Source: Fervidobacterium_A thailandense (GTDB lineage: Bacteria; Thermotogota; Thermotogae; Thermotogales; Fervidobacteriaceae). Taken from it: 64,000 bases of DNA. The stretch lies in NCBI RefSeq assembly GCF_041505935.1, contig NZ_CP140110.1. One strand, 5' to 3'. Made by a program: the position numbers and the translations under genes. This document shows positions 1 through 8,723 of this stretch, in pieces. Below the pieces are notes generated by a model. The model searched no databases and was not told the DNA's origin. It saw nothing but the letters and a program-made list of their open reading frames with translations. The stretch's first letter is position 1, and each line of letters starts with the position of its first letter.

Positions 1-118
1 AGAATTCGTAGCCCGAATAGCTTTGCAACCTTCGGAGGATCGATACTTGGGCGACGACTTTATCAGGGTGCGAAATCTCGTTGTGAATGAAATCCTCTTT
101 GGGGAGGGAAGTACATGA
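1..118 (+). CDS. C-terminal end of an unidentified protein (partial)
   Basis: Reading from base 2, the frame is open for 38 codons and stops with TGA at 116-118, overlapping the ATG of the chemoreceptor gene as ATGA. The residues are protein-like (it ends ...NEILFGEGST), and the GGGGAGGG ribosome site of the next gene lies inside it, as expected for translational coupling. The other frames are shorter or less convincing. The start is outside the window and I do not recognise the family. It is probably the upstream partner of the chemoreceptor in one operon. Confidence 0.55.
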   Translation, partial: EFVARIALQPSEDRYLGDDFIRVRNLVVNEILFGEGST

Positions 119-2103
119 GCCTTAGGGCGAAGTTGATCCTATCACTCGTACTTGTTGGCGTACTGTCTTCCGTTACAAGCATCTTCGTGGCCGTGCTTGT
201 ATCCAGCTCCGTGGTGCGCGACAGTGCGGCGCAAATCCAGTCGCTCGTTCTTAGTGCGCTGAAGAAAGACATAGAAGTGTATCTCGATGGGATTGTAAAG
301 CCCTTGGCTGACTATTCATTCAGCGGAGCTATATCGCCGTACATGACGAACGTTACCGACGAGCTTGGAATAGCCCAGCTTACGTGGGGCGTAAGAAACG
401 CGTACAGTGCTCTATCGCAAAAAGGATACCTTGAAGTTTACGTGGTGCTTCCTGATGGCAGGGTGGTTTCGAAGGATGGTATTGTCCAGATCCAACTCCC
501 GAGGGATATTGTTGATGAAGTTCTGGGAAAGGGGAAAAAGACCGATATCTTCATGCCCTTTGATTTCAATGGTAAGTCAACGATCCTCGTTACGGCAGCT
601 GTCTACGACTTTAGTGAGAACGCGATAGGAGTATTGGCGGGGATTTATCCGATAGAAGGATTACAAAAGCTTGTTGCAAAGGAAAAAATTGGAAAGTCAG
701 GTTATATAGCGCTGACTTACAACACACTTGTTGTCGCTCATCCAAAGCAGGAATACATTGGAAAGTTGGACCTCGAAAAAGAAACGGCAACCAAACCCTT
801 AGCCGAGGCGATTAAGTCTAAGACGAAAGGGACAGTAGTTTACACGTTCAACGGCAGAAAATTTGCGGCATTTGAGCGTGTGGGGAACTATAACCTTACT
901 GCCATTGCCATATTACCCTTCTCAGAGATACAGCAAGCGGCAGATAAGATTATAATGTCCGGTATCTTCGCTGGTATCATCATCGCCCTGGCTGCCGCGC
1001 TCGTGGCTATACTTCTTACAAGCACTATAAGTGACCGGATCAACCACGTTGTGGAGATCGCACAAAAGGTCGCTCAGAATGATCTAACTGCGTCGATAGA
1101 TGAGAAAAAGATAGGAAAAGACGAGATTGCACAGCTTGGAAATGCTTTCAAACTACTCATCGAAAGTTTCAGAAAGACCGTTGGCGAAGTTATGAAGCTT
1201 GGTGCACAGGTTTCTTCCGTTTCGTTTATGCTCGATGAACTGGCTCGTGAGTCGGCGGAAGCGGCGCAGATGTCGAAGGAGACTGTCCAAAAAACGACGC
1301 TTGAGGTCCAGGATATCGCCGCAGCCACCGAAGAAGCGAACAGCGGTATGGAAGAAGTGGCAGCTGGTGCACAAAATATAGCTAAATACTCGGAAAGGCT
1401 ATCCCACAGTGCGGAGTTGATGAAGGAGAATGTAACAACCGTTTCATCAAGAATGACTGAAGTTGAAAGATCCGTTGGTCAGATAAGAAGTGGTATGGGT
1501 GAATCACTTGCAGCGATAGTGGAACTGACGAAGTTCTCGAATCAGATAGGGGAGATAGTCAACACGATCTCCAGCATAGCCGAGCAAACCAACCTCTTGG
1601 CGTTGAACGCGGCTATTGAGGCAGCAAGGGCCGGAGAAGCGGGACGTGGTTTTGCTGTGGTTGCGGATGAGATTAGGAAACTTGCCGAGGAGAGTAGGCA
1701 AGCAACGAAGAAGATAGCGGAGATCTTGGGAAAGATCGGTGAACAAGCGAAACGCGTGGAGAAGGTTACCACAAGTGTGAGTCAGATGGTGGACAGTTAC
1801 GTTGAGATCGTTAAACAAGCTGGCGAGAGTTTGAATGTGCTCATAGAAAAAATCGAGGAAGTTTCGAGGATGACAACGGATCTTGCAGCTACCGCCGAAG
1901 AACAAAGTGGTGCAACTGAGGAAGTCAGTGCGGCTATGGATAGGGTAACGAAGAATATCCAGGCCGTTGAACACGACATAGAGGAGATGGCGGGACAAAT
2001 AGCAGCTCAAGCTGAGCAGATACAAAACGCACGCTCGTACGCGGAAGAACTTGCACACGCCGTGAGTGAATTGGACAGTTTCATCAAGAACTTCAAGATT
2101 TGA
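115..2103 (+). CDS. Methyl-accepting chemotaxis protein
   Basis: A 662-residue transmembrane chemoreceptor that would signal to CheA/CheW at the inner membrane. A first membrane helix lies near residues 9-31, then a periplasmic sensor of about 245 residues with dCache-like features. A second helix lies near 279-306, then a HAMP segment, a long cytoplasmic coiled coil, and the conserved hairpin tip around residues 480-530 (EQTNLLALNAAIEAARAGE, GRGFAVVADEIRKLAEES). The start follows a GGGGAGGG site and overlaps the previous stop by ATGA. The ligand cannot be told from sequence. A strong terminator follows directly, so this is the last gene of its transcript. Confidence 0.95.
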   Translation: MSLRAKLILSLVLVGVLSSVTSIFVAVLVSSSVVRDSAAQIQSLVLSALKKDIEVYLDGIVKPLADYSFSGAISPYMTNVTDELGIAQLTWGVRNAYSALSQKGYLEVYVVLPDGRVVSKDGIVQIQLPRDIVDEVLGKGKKTDIFMPFDFNGKSTILVTAAVYDFSENAIGVLAGIYPIEGLQKLVAKEKIGKSGYIALTYNTLVVAHPKQEYIGKLDLEKETATKPLAEAIKSKTKGTVVYTFNGRKFAAFERVGNYNLTAIAILPFSEIQQAADKIIMSGIFAGIIIALAAALVAILLTSTISDRINHVVEIAQKVAQNDLTASIDEKKIGKDEIAQLGNAFKLLIESFRKTVGEVMKLGAQVSSVSFMLDELARESAEAAQMSKETVQKTTLEVQDIAAATEEANSGMEEVAAGAQNIAKYSERLSHSAELMKENVTTVSSRMTEVERSVGQIRSGMGESLAAIVELTKFSNQIGEIVNTISSIAEQTNLLALNAAIEAARAGEAGRGFAVVADEIRKLAEESRQATKKIAEILGKIGEQAKRVEKVTTSVSQMVDSYVEIVKQAGESLNVLIEKIEEVSRMTTDLAATAEEQSGATEEVSAAMDRVTKNIQAVEHDIEEMAGQIAAQAEQIQNARSYAEELAHAVSELDSFIKNFKI

Positions 2104-2122
2104 GGCCAAAGAAAAACATCAA

Positions 2123-2150
2123 AGCCCCCGATGATCGGGGGCTTTTTATT
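2123..2150 (+). terminator. Rho-independent terminator of the chemoreceptor gene
   Basis: Hairpin AGCCCCCG-ATGAT-CGGGGGCT at 2123-2143 followed by TTTTTATTTTT. It starts 20 nt after the stop codon. Confidence 0.9.
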
Positions 2151-2219
2151 TTTCGCATCGGATGTTGATAGATGTAGACCTTGAGCTTAACGTGTTCATT
2201 AATCGTGTTCATTAATTAT

Positions 2220-2630
2220 TTATTCTTCTTCGATCTCCTCGTCCATCTCGTCCAGGAGGTCTTCCAAAGAGCCTTTCAGTTGGACTTCCTCTTCCTCCTC
2301 TATGCTCTCGATGGTGCGTTCTTGGATCTCCTCTTTCGCCTGGCCAAGTGGGTGCTCCGGATCGAGTTTTCCAGAGAAGAGTTCGATTTTCGAACCGTTC
2401 TCGTAAATGTACTCCTTAGCATTCACGGGTACTTTTAAGGCCTTGAGAACTTCGCGCATTACGTCTTCATCGAGGTCCTCGTTTTCTGGGAACTTGAGTT
2501 TGAGTACCCCATCCTCGTAACGCAGTTCGCAGTTCTTCGAACTTAAGTACTCCGCAAGATGCTTGTCGCTAAGTAACAAATTTGCCCTCTGTTCATTAAC
2601 GTTGAGTTCCATTACGTAGTAAAAAGACAT
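2220..2630 (-). CDS. Acidic hypothetical protein
   Basis: 136 residues, not recognised. The first ~80 residues look like a small mixed alpha/beta domain; the last ~45 are strongly acidic (runs of E and D, ending EEIEEE) and probably extended or helical. There is no signal peptide or membrane segment. AAAGGGG stands 8 nt before the ATG. It follows rpsT in the same direction with a 23-nt gap, so it is probably co-transcribed with rpsT and metK. Confidence 0.7.
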   Translation of the reverse strand: MSFYYVMELNVNEQRANLLLSDKHLAEYLSSKNCELRYEDGVLKLKFPENEDLDEDVMREVLKALKVPVNAKEYIYENGSKIELFSGKLDPEHPLGQAKEEIQERTIESIEEEEEVQLKGSLEDLLDEMDEEIEEE

Positions 2631-2653
2631 TGTTACACCCCTTTTGATAGGGT

Positions 2654-2950
2654 TTATTTAGTAGCCTCGGAACCCTGAAGCTGAGCCAAGTACGCTTTGA
2701 CCTTTGCTGCCAACCTTGATTTTCGCCTGCTAGCTTGGTTTTTGTGAATCGCGCCCCTGCGGGCTGCCTTATCTATAGCACTCTGTGCTTTGATGAAGAG
2801 CTGCTGAACCTCTTCAGGACTCCTCTTCTCGGCAATCGCTTTCAACACAGCCTTGATCTTGTTCTTCATGCTCGTTTTATAGGCTTTGTTTATAATTCTC
2901 CTCTTTTCCGAAACCCTAACACGCTTTGCCGCGGATTTCGTATTTGGCAT
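2654..2950 (-). CDS. rpsT: 30S ribosomal protein S20
   Basis: 98 residues, of the usual length for bS20. It opens MPNTKSAAKRVRVSEKRR, is Lys/Arg-rich and all-helical, and carries the typical AARRGAIHKNQASRRKSRL segment near residues 66-84. It binds 16S rRNA near the base of the small subunit. GGAGGGG precedes the ATG. It lies downstream of metK with a 32-nt gap. Confidence 0.96.
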   Translation of the reverse strand: MPNTKSAAKRVRVSEKRRIINKAYKTSMKNKIKAVLKAIAEKRSPEEVQQLFIKAQSAIDKAARRGAIHKNQASRRKSRLAAKVKAYLAQLQGSEATK

Positions 2951-2982
2951 TACATCCCCTCCTTAATTCCTCTCTTCTGGTC

Positions 2983-4173
2983 TCAGAAATTAAAGGCTGC
3001 TCTCAGTTCGCGAACCATGTCAGTTTGTTCCCAAGTAAAGTCTGGATCGTTTCTTCCAAAGTGTCCGTACGCGGCTGTCTTTTTGTATATCGGTCTGAGT
3101 AAGTTGAGTTTCTTGATTATCGCACCCGGCCTGAAATCGAAGAGTTCAACGATAACCTTCAGGAGTTTTTCTTCGTCAACTTTCGCGGTACCGAAGGTGT
3201 TAATCATTATTGAAACAGGCCTTGCAACACCAATTGCGTACGCGACCTGAATCATAAATTTATCAGCCAACCCAGCGGCTACAACGTTTTTGGCAACGTA
3301 CCTTGCAAAGTAATGGGCCGACCTGTCGACCTTCGTTGGGTCCTTACCGCTGAAAGCACCGCCACCGTGTGGAATCGCACCACCGTAGGTGTCAACAATG
3401 ATCTTCCTACCGGTCAAGCCGGTATCCGCCGATGGGCCGCCGAGTACAAACCTTCCAGTTGGGTTAACAAGTATCCTCATCTTATCATCACGCAAATGTT
3501 CAGGTATAACGGGATCAATAACGTATTTGATGAGTGCTTCTTTGATCTCGGGGATTGTAACATCCGGCTCGTGTTGCGTGGAAATGAGTACCGTATCTAC
3601 CCTTATCGGCCTATCGTTTTCGTCGTATTCCACGGTAACTTGTGTCTTACCATCCGGTCTGAGGAACGGTACCGTTCCGTTCTTTCTAACTTCAGCAAGT
3701 TTCATAGCGAGTTTGTGCGCAAGCATAATCGGAAGTGGCATGAGCTCGGGAGTTTCGTTCGTTGCGTAACCAAACATCATTCCCTGGTCTCCAGCACCAA
3801 CTTTTTCTAGCTCGTCCTCGGCCTTTTCTCCTTCTTTGTACTCCGCTGCTTCATCAACTCCGAGAGCGATATCCGGTGACTGGCTGTGGATTGAAGAAAG
3901 CACCGCACAAGTTTCACCGTCAAAGCCGTACTTCGCCCTCGTGTAGCCGATCTCGAGTACCGTTTTCCTAACGATGTCCTGAACATCAACGTAGGCTCGG
4001 GTCGTAACTTCTCCGGCAACAACGGCGACACCGGTTGTTAAGAGTGTTTCAACCGCAACACGTGCCTTTGGATCTTCTGAAATAATCGCGTCCAAGATGG
4101 CATCGCTGATCTGGTCTGCCATCTTGTCTGGGTGACCTTCCGTCACACTTTCACTGGTGAATAGCCGTCTCAT
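2983..4173 (-). CDS. metK: S-adenosylmethionine synthetase
   Basis: 396 residues, the normal size for MAT, which makes SAM from methionine and ATP as a cytosolic tetramer. Visible signatures: VTEGHPDKMADQISDAILDA near residue 10 (ATP and Mg site), GAGDQGMMFGYA near 127-138, and the P-loop-like GGGAFSGKDPTKVDRSAHY near 266-285. The start codon overlaps the stop of the upstream small gene by 4 nt (ATGA), so the two are translationally coupled. SAM made here would serve the methyltransferase and radical SAM enzymes also encoded in the window. Confidence 0.98.
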   Translation of the reverse strand: MRRLFTSESVTEGHPDKMADQISDAILDAIISEDPKARVAVETLLTTGVAVVAGEVTTRAYVDVQDIVRKTVLEIGYTRAKYGFDGETCAVLSSIHSQSPDIALGVDEAAEYKEGEKAEDELEKVGAGDQGMMFGYATNETPELMPLPIMLAHKLAMKLAEVRKNGTVPFLRPDGKTQVTVEYDENDRPIRVDTVLISTQHEPDVTIPEIKEALIKYVIDPVIPEHLRDDKMRILVNPTGRFVLGGPSADTGLTGRKIIVDTYGGAIPHGGGAFSGKDPTKVDRSAHYFARYVAKNVVAAGLADKFMIQVAYAIGVARPVSIMINTFGTAKVDEEKLLKVIVELFDFRPGAIIKKLNLLRPIYKKTAAYGHFGRNDPDFTWEQTDMVRELRAAFNF

Positions 4174-4502
4174 CTCTCTGCCTCCCTTTCGTAGGTTTCT
4201 TTTGAGATAAACTTTCCACCGTCTATCTCGATGCTCACTGGCTTGTATGAGCCAGTGAATTTTGCTCGAAGTTCAATCTTGTTCGGGCACTTGGAGCCAA
4301 CGTAGACCTTCTCTACGAGAAATGGCGTGGACCGATCGTCGTAGTTAATTATAAAATCGTACCCGATTCTAAGGTGGCTCCTAAACACCTCTCCACAACG
4401 GTTACACTTTATGTACACAACCAACGCGTTCTTTTCTTTGTAAAACGGATTTCGCTCAAGTTCGGCTTCGGTCTTCTCACGTTTTTTGAAAAAACCGAAC
4501 AT
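4170..4502 (-). CDS. Small hypothetical protein with a CxxC pair
   Basis: 110 residues, not recognised. It begins with a charged segment (FFKKREKTEAELERN), then VVYIKCNRCGEVF, a likely half zinc knuckle, and later a further cysteine in GSKCPNKIELR. Beta-rich, no membrane segment. It sits between the M23 peptidase and metK genes, overlapping metK by 4 nt, which points to one transcript. A nucleic-acid or metal-binding role is only a guess. Confidence 0.75.
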   Translation of the reverse strand: MFGFFKKREKTEAELERNPFYKEKNALVVYIKCNRCGEVFRSHLRIGYDFIINYDDRSTPFLVEKVYVGSKCPNKIELRAKFTGSYKPVSIEIDGGKFISKETYEREAER

Positions 4503-4523
4503 ATTATCACCTACTTGGTGAAG

Positions 4524-5522
4524 TTAACCCCTTTTCAGAGTGAATGTGAAAACACCGCTGTTTCCAAAAACATCTGAAATTTCCACTTTAACATCGTAAG
4601 TTAAGCGTTTAAATTCACCGACCCGGTTTACCTTTACAAAAGGTAACTCTTCGTCCGAATAAAGCTTGTAAAACGCTTTGTAAATTAGGCTCGTCATCGT
4701 TGTTTTTTCGTGATAAACGGTGTAAGGTTTTTCGTAAAAGTCCAAGGGGATTTCATCAAGTATTATATGATACACCAACTCGTTGGAAAAGTACAGTTTT
4801 ATTTCCTTAACTCCAAGTAAATTTTTCGCTAATTCCGTGTAAGCTTCCACACTGATCTTCGGGTAATCTCCGTTGAAGGTATATACTGCACCGGGTGAGT
4901 ACTGATATTCTTTATCCGAAATAAGGAGAGATTTGAGAACAATACCCATTTGGACAGGTTTTAATCTCTTAACGTCAATGAACCTAAGAGGATCGTACAC
5001 GTACTTTTCATCTTTATCGCGTACCTCGAAGTGTGCATGCGGTTGTGTTGCCTCGCCCGTTTTTCCCGAATAACCAACAACCTCACCACGCTGGAATTTT
5101 ACATCGTCGGAGAGAAACTCAACCACGATGCGTTGATTTCCGAATTCTGAACGCAGCATGTTTACGATGAAATCCGTTTTCTCCGCGAATCTTTGAAGGT
5201 GCGCGTACAATGTTCTGTAACCATTTTCGTGTTGTAAAACGATCGTGTTTCCGTAGATTCCTCCTTCGTCGATCTCGAGCCTGACCAGATAACCGTCTGC
5301 AGCAGCCCTTATCTCAATGCCCTCGCGTAGGAAGGTACTGAAGTCCACGCCGGCGTGGAAATGCGGAACGTTACCGGTTGAACGGAATTCCATAAACGTT
5401 GCGGTAACGTAAGAGTTGTTAACAGGTGGCTCAAATTGAGCAAAAGTCGTCCGAACTAATCCCAAGACGATCAAAAGGAGTGGAACAACTATCAAAGGCT
5501 TAAGCCAAGTTCTCAGCTCCAT
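4524..5522 (-). CDS. Secreted M23-family peptidase-like protein
   Basis: 332 residues from the ATG at 5522, chosen because AAGGAGG lies 9 nt upstream and a signal sequence follows at once (LKPLIVVPLLLIVLGLV, cleavage probably near TTFA-Q). The mature part has a LytM/M23 fold: HFHAGVDF near residue 50, then GNTIVLQHENGYRTLYAHL, and GKTGEATQPHAHFEVRD near 150, which supply the H, D and HxH metal ligands of active endopeptidases. The C-terminal ~150 residues form a beta-rich region I do not recognise. It would cleave peptidoglycan cross-links or act as an envelope scaffold. Its start overlaps the end of hflX by 23 nt. Confidence 0.85.
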   Translation of the reverse strand: MELRTWLKPLIVVPLLLIVLGLVRTTFAQFEPPVNNSYVTATFMEFRSTGNVPHFHAGVDFSTFLREGIEIRAAADGYLVRLEIDEGGIYGNTIVLQHENGYRTLYAHLQRFAEKTDFIVNMLRSEFGNQRIVVEFLSDDVKFQRGEVVGYSGKTGEATQPHAHFEVRDKDEKYVYDPLRFIDVKRLKPVQMGIVLKSLLISDKEYQYSPGAVYTFNGDYPKISVEAYTELAKNLLGVKEIKLYFSNELVYHIILDEIPLDFYEKPYTVYHEKTTMTSLIYKAFYKLYSDEELPFVKVNRVGEFKRLTYDVKVEISDVFGNSGVFTFTLKRG

Positions 5523-6798
5523 CGGTTTCGTGACCTCCTTCGAAGTAACTTTTGAGTTTTTTAACAACACTCTCGGGTCCGCAGATCCTGAACCTGAGCG
5601 TTTCCGAACTTTCGTTACTTCCAATCTGCGTGATCGTTGCCAATTCTCGAAATTTTTCAAGTTCAGCAAGCATCGTTACATTAATTTTCACAGTTACACA
5701 TGGCTCAGTGGAAAGTACGAACTTCTCAACGCTTCGGAGAAGTTCTGGAATCCCTTGACCGGTTTTTGCAGAGATGAACAGTGCGTCGGGATGTTCCAAC
5801 TTCAGCATCTCCATCCGCTCGATCGGTATCTGGTCGATCTTGTTGAAGACGACCATTCTCGGCTTTTCCAAGGCTTTAATCTCCTCCAAAACGTTCAGTG
5901 TGGCCTTCAACTTATCGTTATAAAGTGGATCACTCGCATCCACAAGCACGATCAAGAGATCGGCAAAAAGAACCTCTTCAAGAGTCGATTTGAAGGCTTC
6001 TATCAATGTGTGCGGTAACTTCCTTATGAATCCAACGGTATCGCTGAAGAGAAATACTCTACCCCCTGGCATCTTCACACGTCGCGTAGCGGGGTTGAGT
6101 GTTGAAAACAGCTTGCTTGATACCAGGATTCCTTCTTCCCTGGCTAACCTCTTCAACAACGTGCTCTTTCCTGCGTTGGTGTAACCAACGATAGAGACTA
6201 TCGGATATCCACTCTCCAAACGCGCCTTTCTAACATTTGCCCTGTTCAGAGTAAGTTTTTTGAGCTCCCTTTTCAAATGCGCAATTCTATCCTTTATCTT
6301 TCGCCTATCCAACTCCAGGATTGTTTCACCAGGTCCCCGTGTTCCTACACCACCACCGGGATTCGATAGGAACAATCCCTTACCTCGCAGGCGGGGTAGC
6401 TCGTAGGTTAATCTTGCAAGTTCCACCTGGAGTTTACCTTCCGCCGTTGTTGCATGCCTGGCGAATATTTCAAGAATGACCTGGGTTCTGTCCATTACCA
6501 GACACTTCAGTTGTTCTTCCAGATTGCGGTGCTGGACCGGTGTTAGCTCATCGTCAACGATTATTAGTTCCACCTCTCCGGTTTTGACGGTTTCTGCAAT
6601 TTTCTGCAATTTTCCCGAACCAACAAAAAATACAGGATCCGGACGATCCCTTCTCTGGATCAGCTTATCGTAAACAACTATCTCCAGTGTTCCGCAAAGG
6701 TCCTCGAGTTCTTGGAGCGAGTCCGAGCAGGAAAATCCTTTACCGGTCTCAACGCAAATCAGTAACGCTTTCTTTCCGCTCAGGTCGATAGTTAAGCA
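5500..6798 (-). CDS. hflX: GTPase HflX (5' end unresolved)
   Basis: Ribosome-associated GTPase that splits stalled or stressed ribosomes. The G domain is clear: GYTNAGKSTLLKRL (G1), DTVGFIRKLPHTLIEAF (G3), NKID (G4), preceded by GPGETILELDRRKIKDR. The first usable start in frame is TTG at 6609, but the frame stays open to 6798. The extra 63 codons encode the expected N-terminal domain, including ALLICVETGKG and DPVFFVGSGK, so the protein must begin upstream of 6609. No ATG, GTG or TTG exists in that stretch; CTG at 6783 is the only NTG near the front. An ATG at 6799 with AGAGGTG next to it reads another frame. See findings. The gene lies downstream of hfq. Confidence 0.85.
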   Translation of the reverse strand, partial: CLTIDLSGKKALLICVETGKGFSCSDSLQELEDLCGTLEIVVYDKLIQRRDRPDPVFFVGSGKLQKIAETVKTGEVELIIVDDELTPVQHRNLEEQLKCLVMDRTQVILEIFARHATTAEGKLQVELARLTYELPRLRGKGLFLSNPGGGVGTRGPGETILELDRRKIKDRIAHLKRELKKLTLNRANVRKARLESGYPIVSIVGYTNAGKSTLLKRLAREEGILVSSKLFSTLNPATRRVKMPGGRVFLFSDTVGFIRKLPHTLIEAFKSTLEEVLFADLLIVLVDASDPLYNDKLKATLNVLEEIKALEKPRMVVFNKIDQIPIERMEMLKLEHPDALFISAKTGQGIPELLRSVEKFVLSTEPCVTVKINVTMLAELEKFRELATITQIGSNESSETLRFRICGPESVVKKLKSYFEGGHETDGAENLA

Positions 6799-6827
6799 TC
6801 ACCTCTGAATTTCTCGCAAAAGAATCG

Positions 6828-7103
6828 TCAGCCCTGTTGCTCCTCCGTGCTTTCTTGTTTCGCTTCACCTTGTTCCTCCGGTTTGGCAAGCATAATGTAC
6901 TCGGATGGTAGTATCGTGCTGATGGCATGTTTGTAAATCAGTGTCTGCTGACGTCCATTTTCGAGAAGTATGGTGAAATTGTCAAAAGAGCGAACGATCC
7001 CCTTCGTTTGAAAGCCGTTCACAAGGTAGACCTTAACCTCGATTTTCCTGGTTCTTACGATGTTCAACAACCTATCCTGGAGGTTAAACTTTTCTTTCGC
7101 CAT
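6828..7103 (-). CDS. hfq: RNA chaperone Hfq
   Basis: 91 residues from the ATG at 7103 (AGGGGGG 7 nt upstream; a longer frame adds only eight unlikely residues). Sm1 motif across FNLQDRLLNIVRTRKIEVKV and LVNGFQTKGIVRSFDNFTI; Sm2 motif YKHAISTILPS near residues 57-67. An acidic, Gln-rich tail follows (KPEEQGEAKQ...). Forms a hexameric ring that binds U-rich and A-rich RNA and pairs sRNAs with mRNAs. The hfq-hflX order is the common bacterial one. A good promoter lies in the gap upstream. Confidence 0.96.
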   Translation of the reverse strand: MAKEKFNLQDRLLNIVRTRKIEVKVYLVNGFQTKGIVRSFDNFTILLENGRQQTLIYKHAISTILPSEYIMLAKPEEQGEAKQESTEEQQG

Positions 7104-7192
7104 AAAAGCAGCCCCCCTGGTAAGCAAACTGAGAACTGGAAAGATAAAGAGAAAGCCGAGTATTTTTTGTATCGAAGAGTTTGCACGATGAG

Positions 7193-7220
7193 ATTATACC
7201 ACAAAGTTAGCTTGTTTCAA
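7193..7220 (-). promoter_or_regulatory. Promoter of the hfq-hflX operon
   Basis: On the minus strand, TTGAAA (7215-7220), 16 nt, then TATAAT (7193-7198), about 90 nt before the hfq start and just after the stop of the M32 gene. Confidence 0.7.
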
Positions 7221-7225
7221 TCACT

Positions 7226-8704
7226 TCAGCTATTAAAAATGCGTTTTGCTTTCTCCGATATGTAGTCTCTGAAATACGTCACGTTCAAAGGTTCTCCGGA
7301 GAGCTTTTCGATGAGAACCTCTGGCTCGTAAATCTTCCCCTTGCTGTAAATCTTGTCGTATAACCAACTCTTTATCGGCTCAAAGTTACCTTCCTCAACG
7401 AGCTGTTCAAACGGTAGTTCCTTCGATAAGCTGTGCTTAATTTGCGCTGAGTACAGGTTACCGAGTGTGTAGCTTGGGAAGTATCCAAACGAACCACCGT
7501 ACCAGTGCGGGTCTTGTAGACAACCCATCCTGTCTGATGACACCTTCAGACCAACGTATTTTTCAAAGTACTCGTTCCACGTTGAAGGAATATCCTGGAC
7601 TTTAAGCTCACCATTTATCAGGGCGTGTTCAAGTTCAAACCGCAGGATGATGTGTAAATTGTAAGTAAGTTCGTCCGCTTCGGTGCGTATGTAGGACCTT
7701 TTGATGACATTCACGGATTTCCAAAGCTGGTGCGCATCGTACTGGGAGAATTCCGGGAAGAGCTCGATGAACTTTCCATGCACACCTTTCCAAAACTCCA
7801 AGCTTCTTCCAACAATGTTTTCCCAGAACCTTGACTGGCTCTCGTCAAAACCGTAGGACGCACTTGATCCAATGGGAAGTCCGTAGAACTCCTGGGGAAT
7901 AGAGAGTGAATACAACGCGTGACCAAACTCGTGGATAGTGGAGAATATCGAATTCTTAATGTCGTCGAGCACGTAACGGGTAGTGATTCGAACATCGTTC
8001 AACCCGATGGGGTTTGTGAAAGGATGCTCGGAAACGTCGAGCCTTCCCCTTGAGCGATCGAATCCAAGGTAATCCAGGAGCCATTCGTTAAATTTTCGTT
8101 GTCTTTCTGGCTCAATTTCCACCCCTGAGAGAACGTCGTGAACGGGTTCCAACTTTTCTATCCGTTCGAGTAGTGCGATAGTGAATTCCCTAAGTTCCGA
8201 AAACAGAGTTGCAACTTTTTGTGCGGTCATTCCGGGTTCGAACTGGTCAATTAACGCATCGTAAGGGTCTTTTTCGTAACCAAGCTTTTCGGCGATCTCC
8301 CTACTGAGTTCAACCACCTTTTGCAAGAAAGGTTCCACCGTTTTGAAATTATCCTGTCTTTTTGCCTCCTGCCATGCTTGTTCGCAAAGTGTTGATGCCT
8401 TGACAAATTCCTCGAACAGCTCCTTCGGAATCTTCCTGAACCTTTCAAACTCCCTCTTCCCAACCCGTACAATGGCTTCCTCCACCTCGTCTTGCGGATT
8501 CGCATCTTCGAGTAAAGCACCGAGTTCGTCTGAGGTTGCGAGTTGAAAGACGTACCCGGAGAGTTCGGCAAGGGCCTCAGCCCTGAAAGGGCCTGCCATT
8601 TTCGGCATGTAAGTCTGCATGTCCCAGTACAGAAGACTTGCGGCACTCGAGAATTTTGATATCCTTGCGTAATACTTCTTGAGCATTTCAACACCCGCGT
8701 TCAC
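7226..8704 (-). CDS. M32-family metallocarboxypeptidase
   Basis: 492 residues from GTG at 8704, which has GGGAGG 8 nt upstream. The zinc signature HEFGH is visible in FSTIHEFGHALYSL, with the second-shell motif ESQSRFWENIVGRS about 30 residues on. Length and all-helical character match thermostable carboxypeptidases (Taq/Pfu type), which remove C-terminal residues in the cytoplasm with broad specificity. It follows comM by 19 nt and is probably co-transcribed with it. Confidence 0.93.
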   Translation of the reverse strand: MNAGVEMLKKYYARISKFSSAASLLYWDMQTYMPKMAGPFRAEALAELSGYVFQLATSDELGALLEDANPQDEVEEAIVRVGKREFERFRKIPKELFEEFVKASTLCEQAWQEAKRQDNFKTVEPFLQKVVELSREIAEKLGYEKDPYDALIDQFEPGMTAQKVATLFSELREFTIALLERIEKLEPVHDVLSGVEIEPERQRKFNEWLLDYLGFDRSRGRLDVSEHPFTNPIGLNDVRITTRYVLDDIKNSIFSTIHEFGHALYSLSIPQEFYGLPIGSSASYGFDESQSRFWENIVGRSLEFWKGVHGKFIELFPEFSQYDAHQLWKSVNVIKRSYIRTEADELTYNLHIILRFELEHALINGELKVQDIPSTWNEYFEKYVGLKVSSDRMGCLQDPHWYGGSFGYFPSYTLGNLYSAQIKHSLSKELPFEQLVEEGNFEPIKSWLYDKIYSKGKIYEPEVLIEKLSGEPLNVTYFRDYISEKAKRIFNS

Positions 8705-8723
8705 AGTTCCAACCTCCCGTTTT

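Noticed and set aside
1..114. c-di-GMP riboswitch before the chemoreceptor gene
   Set aside because: Such riboswitches often precede these genes, but the conserved core is absent and the stretch reads as the end of a protein that overlaps the next start.
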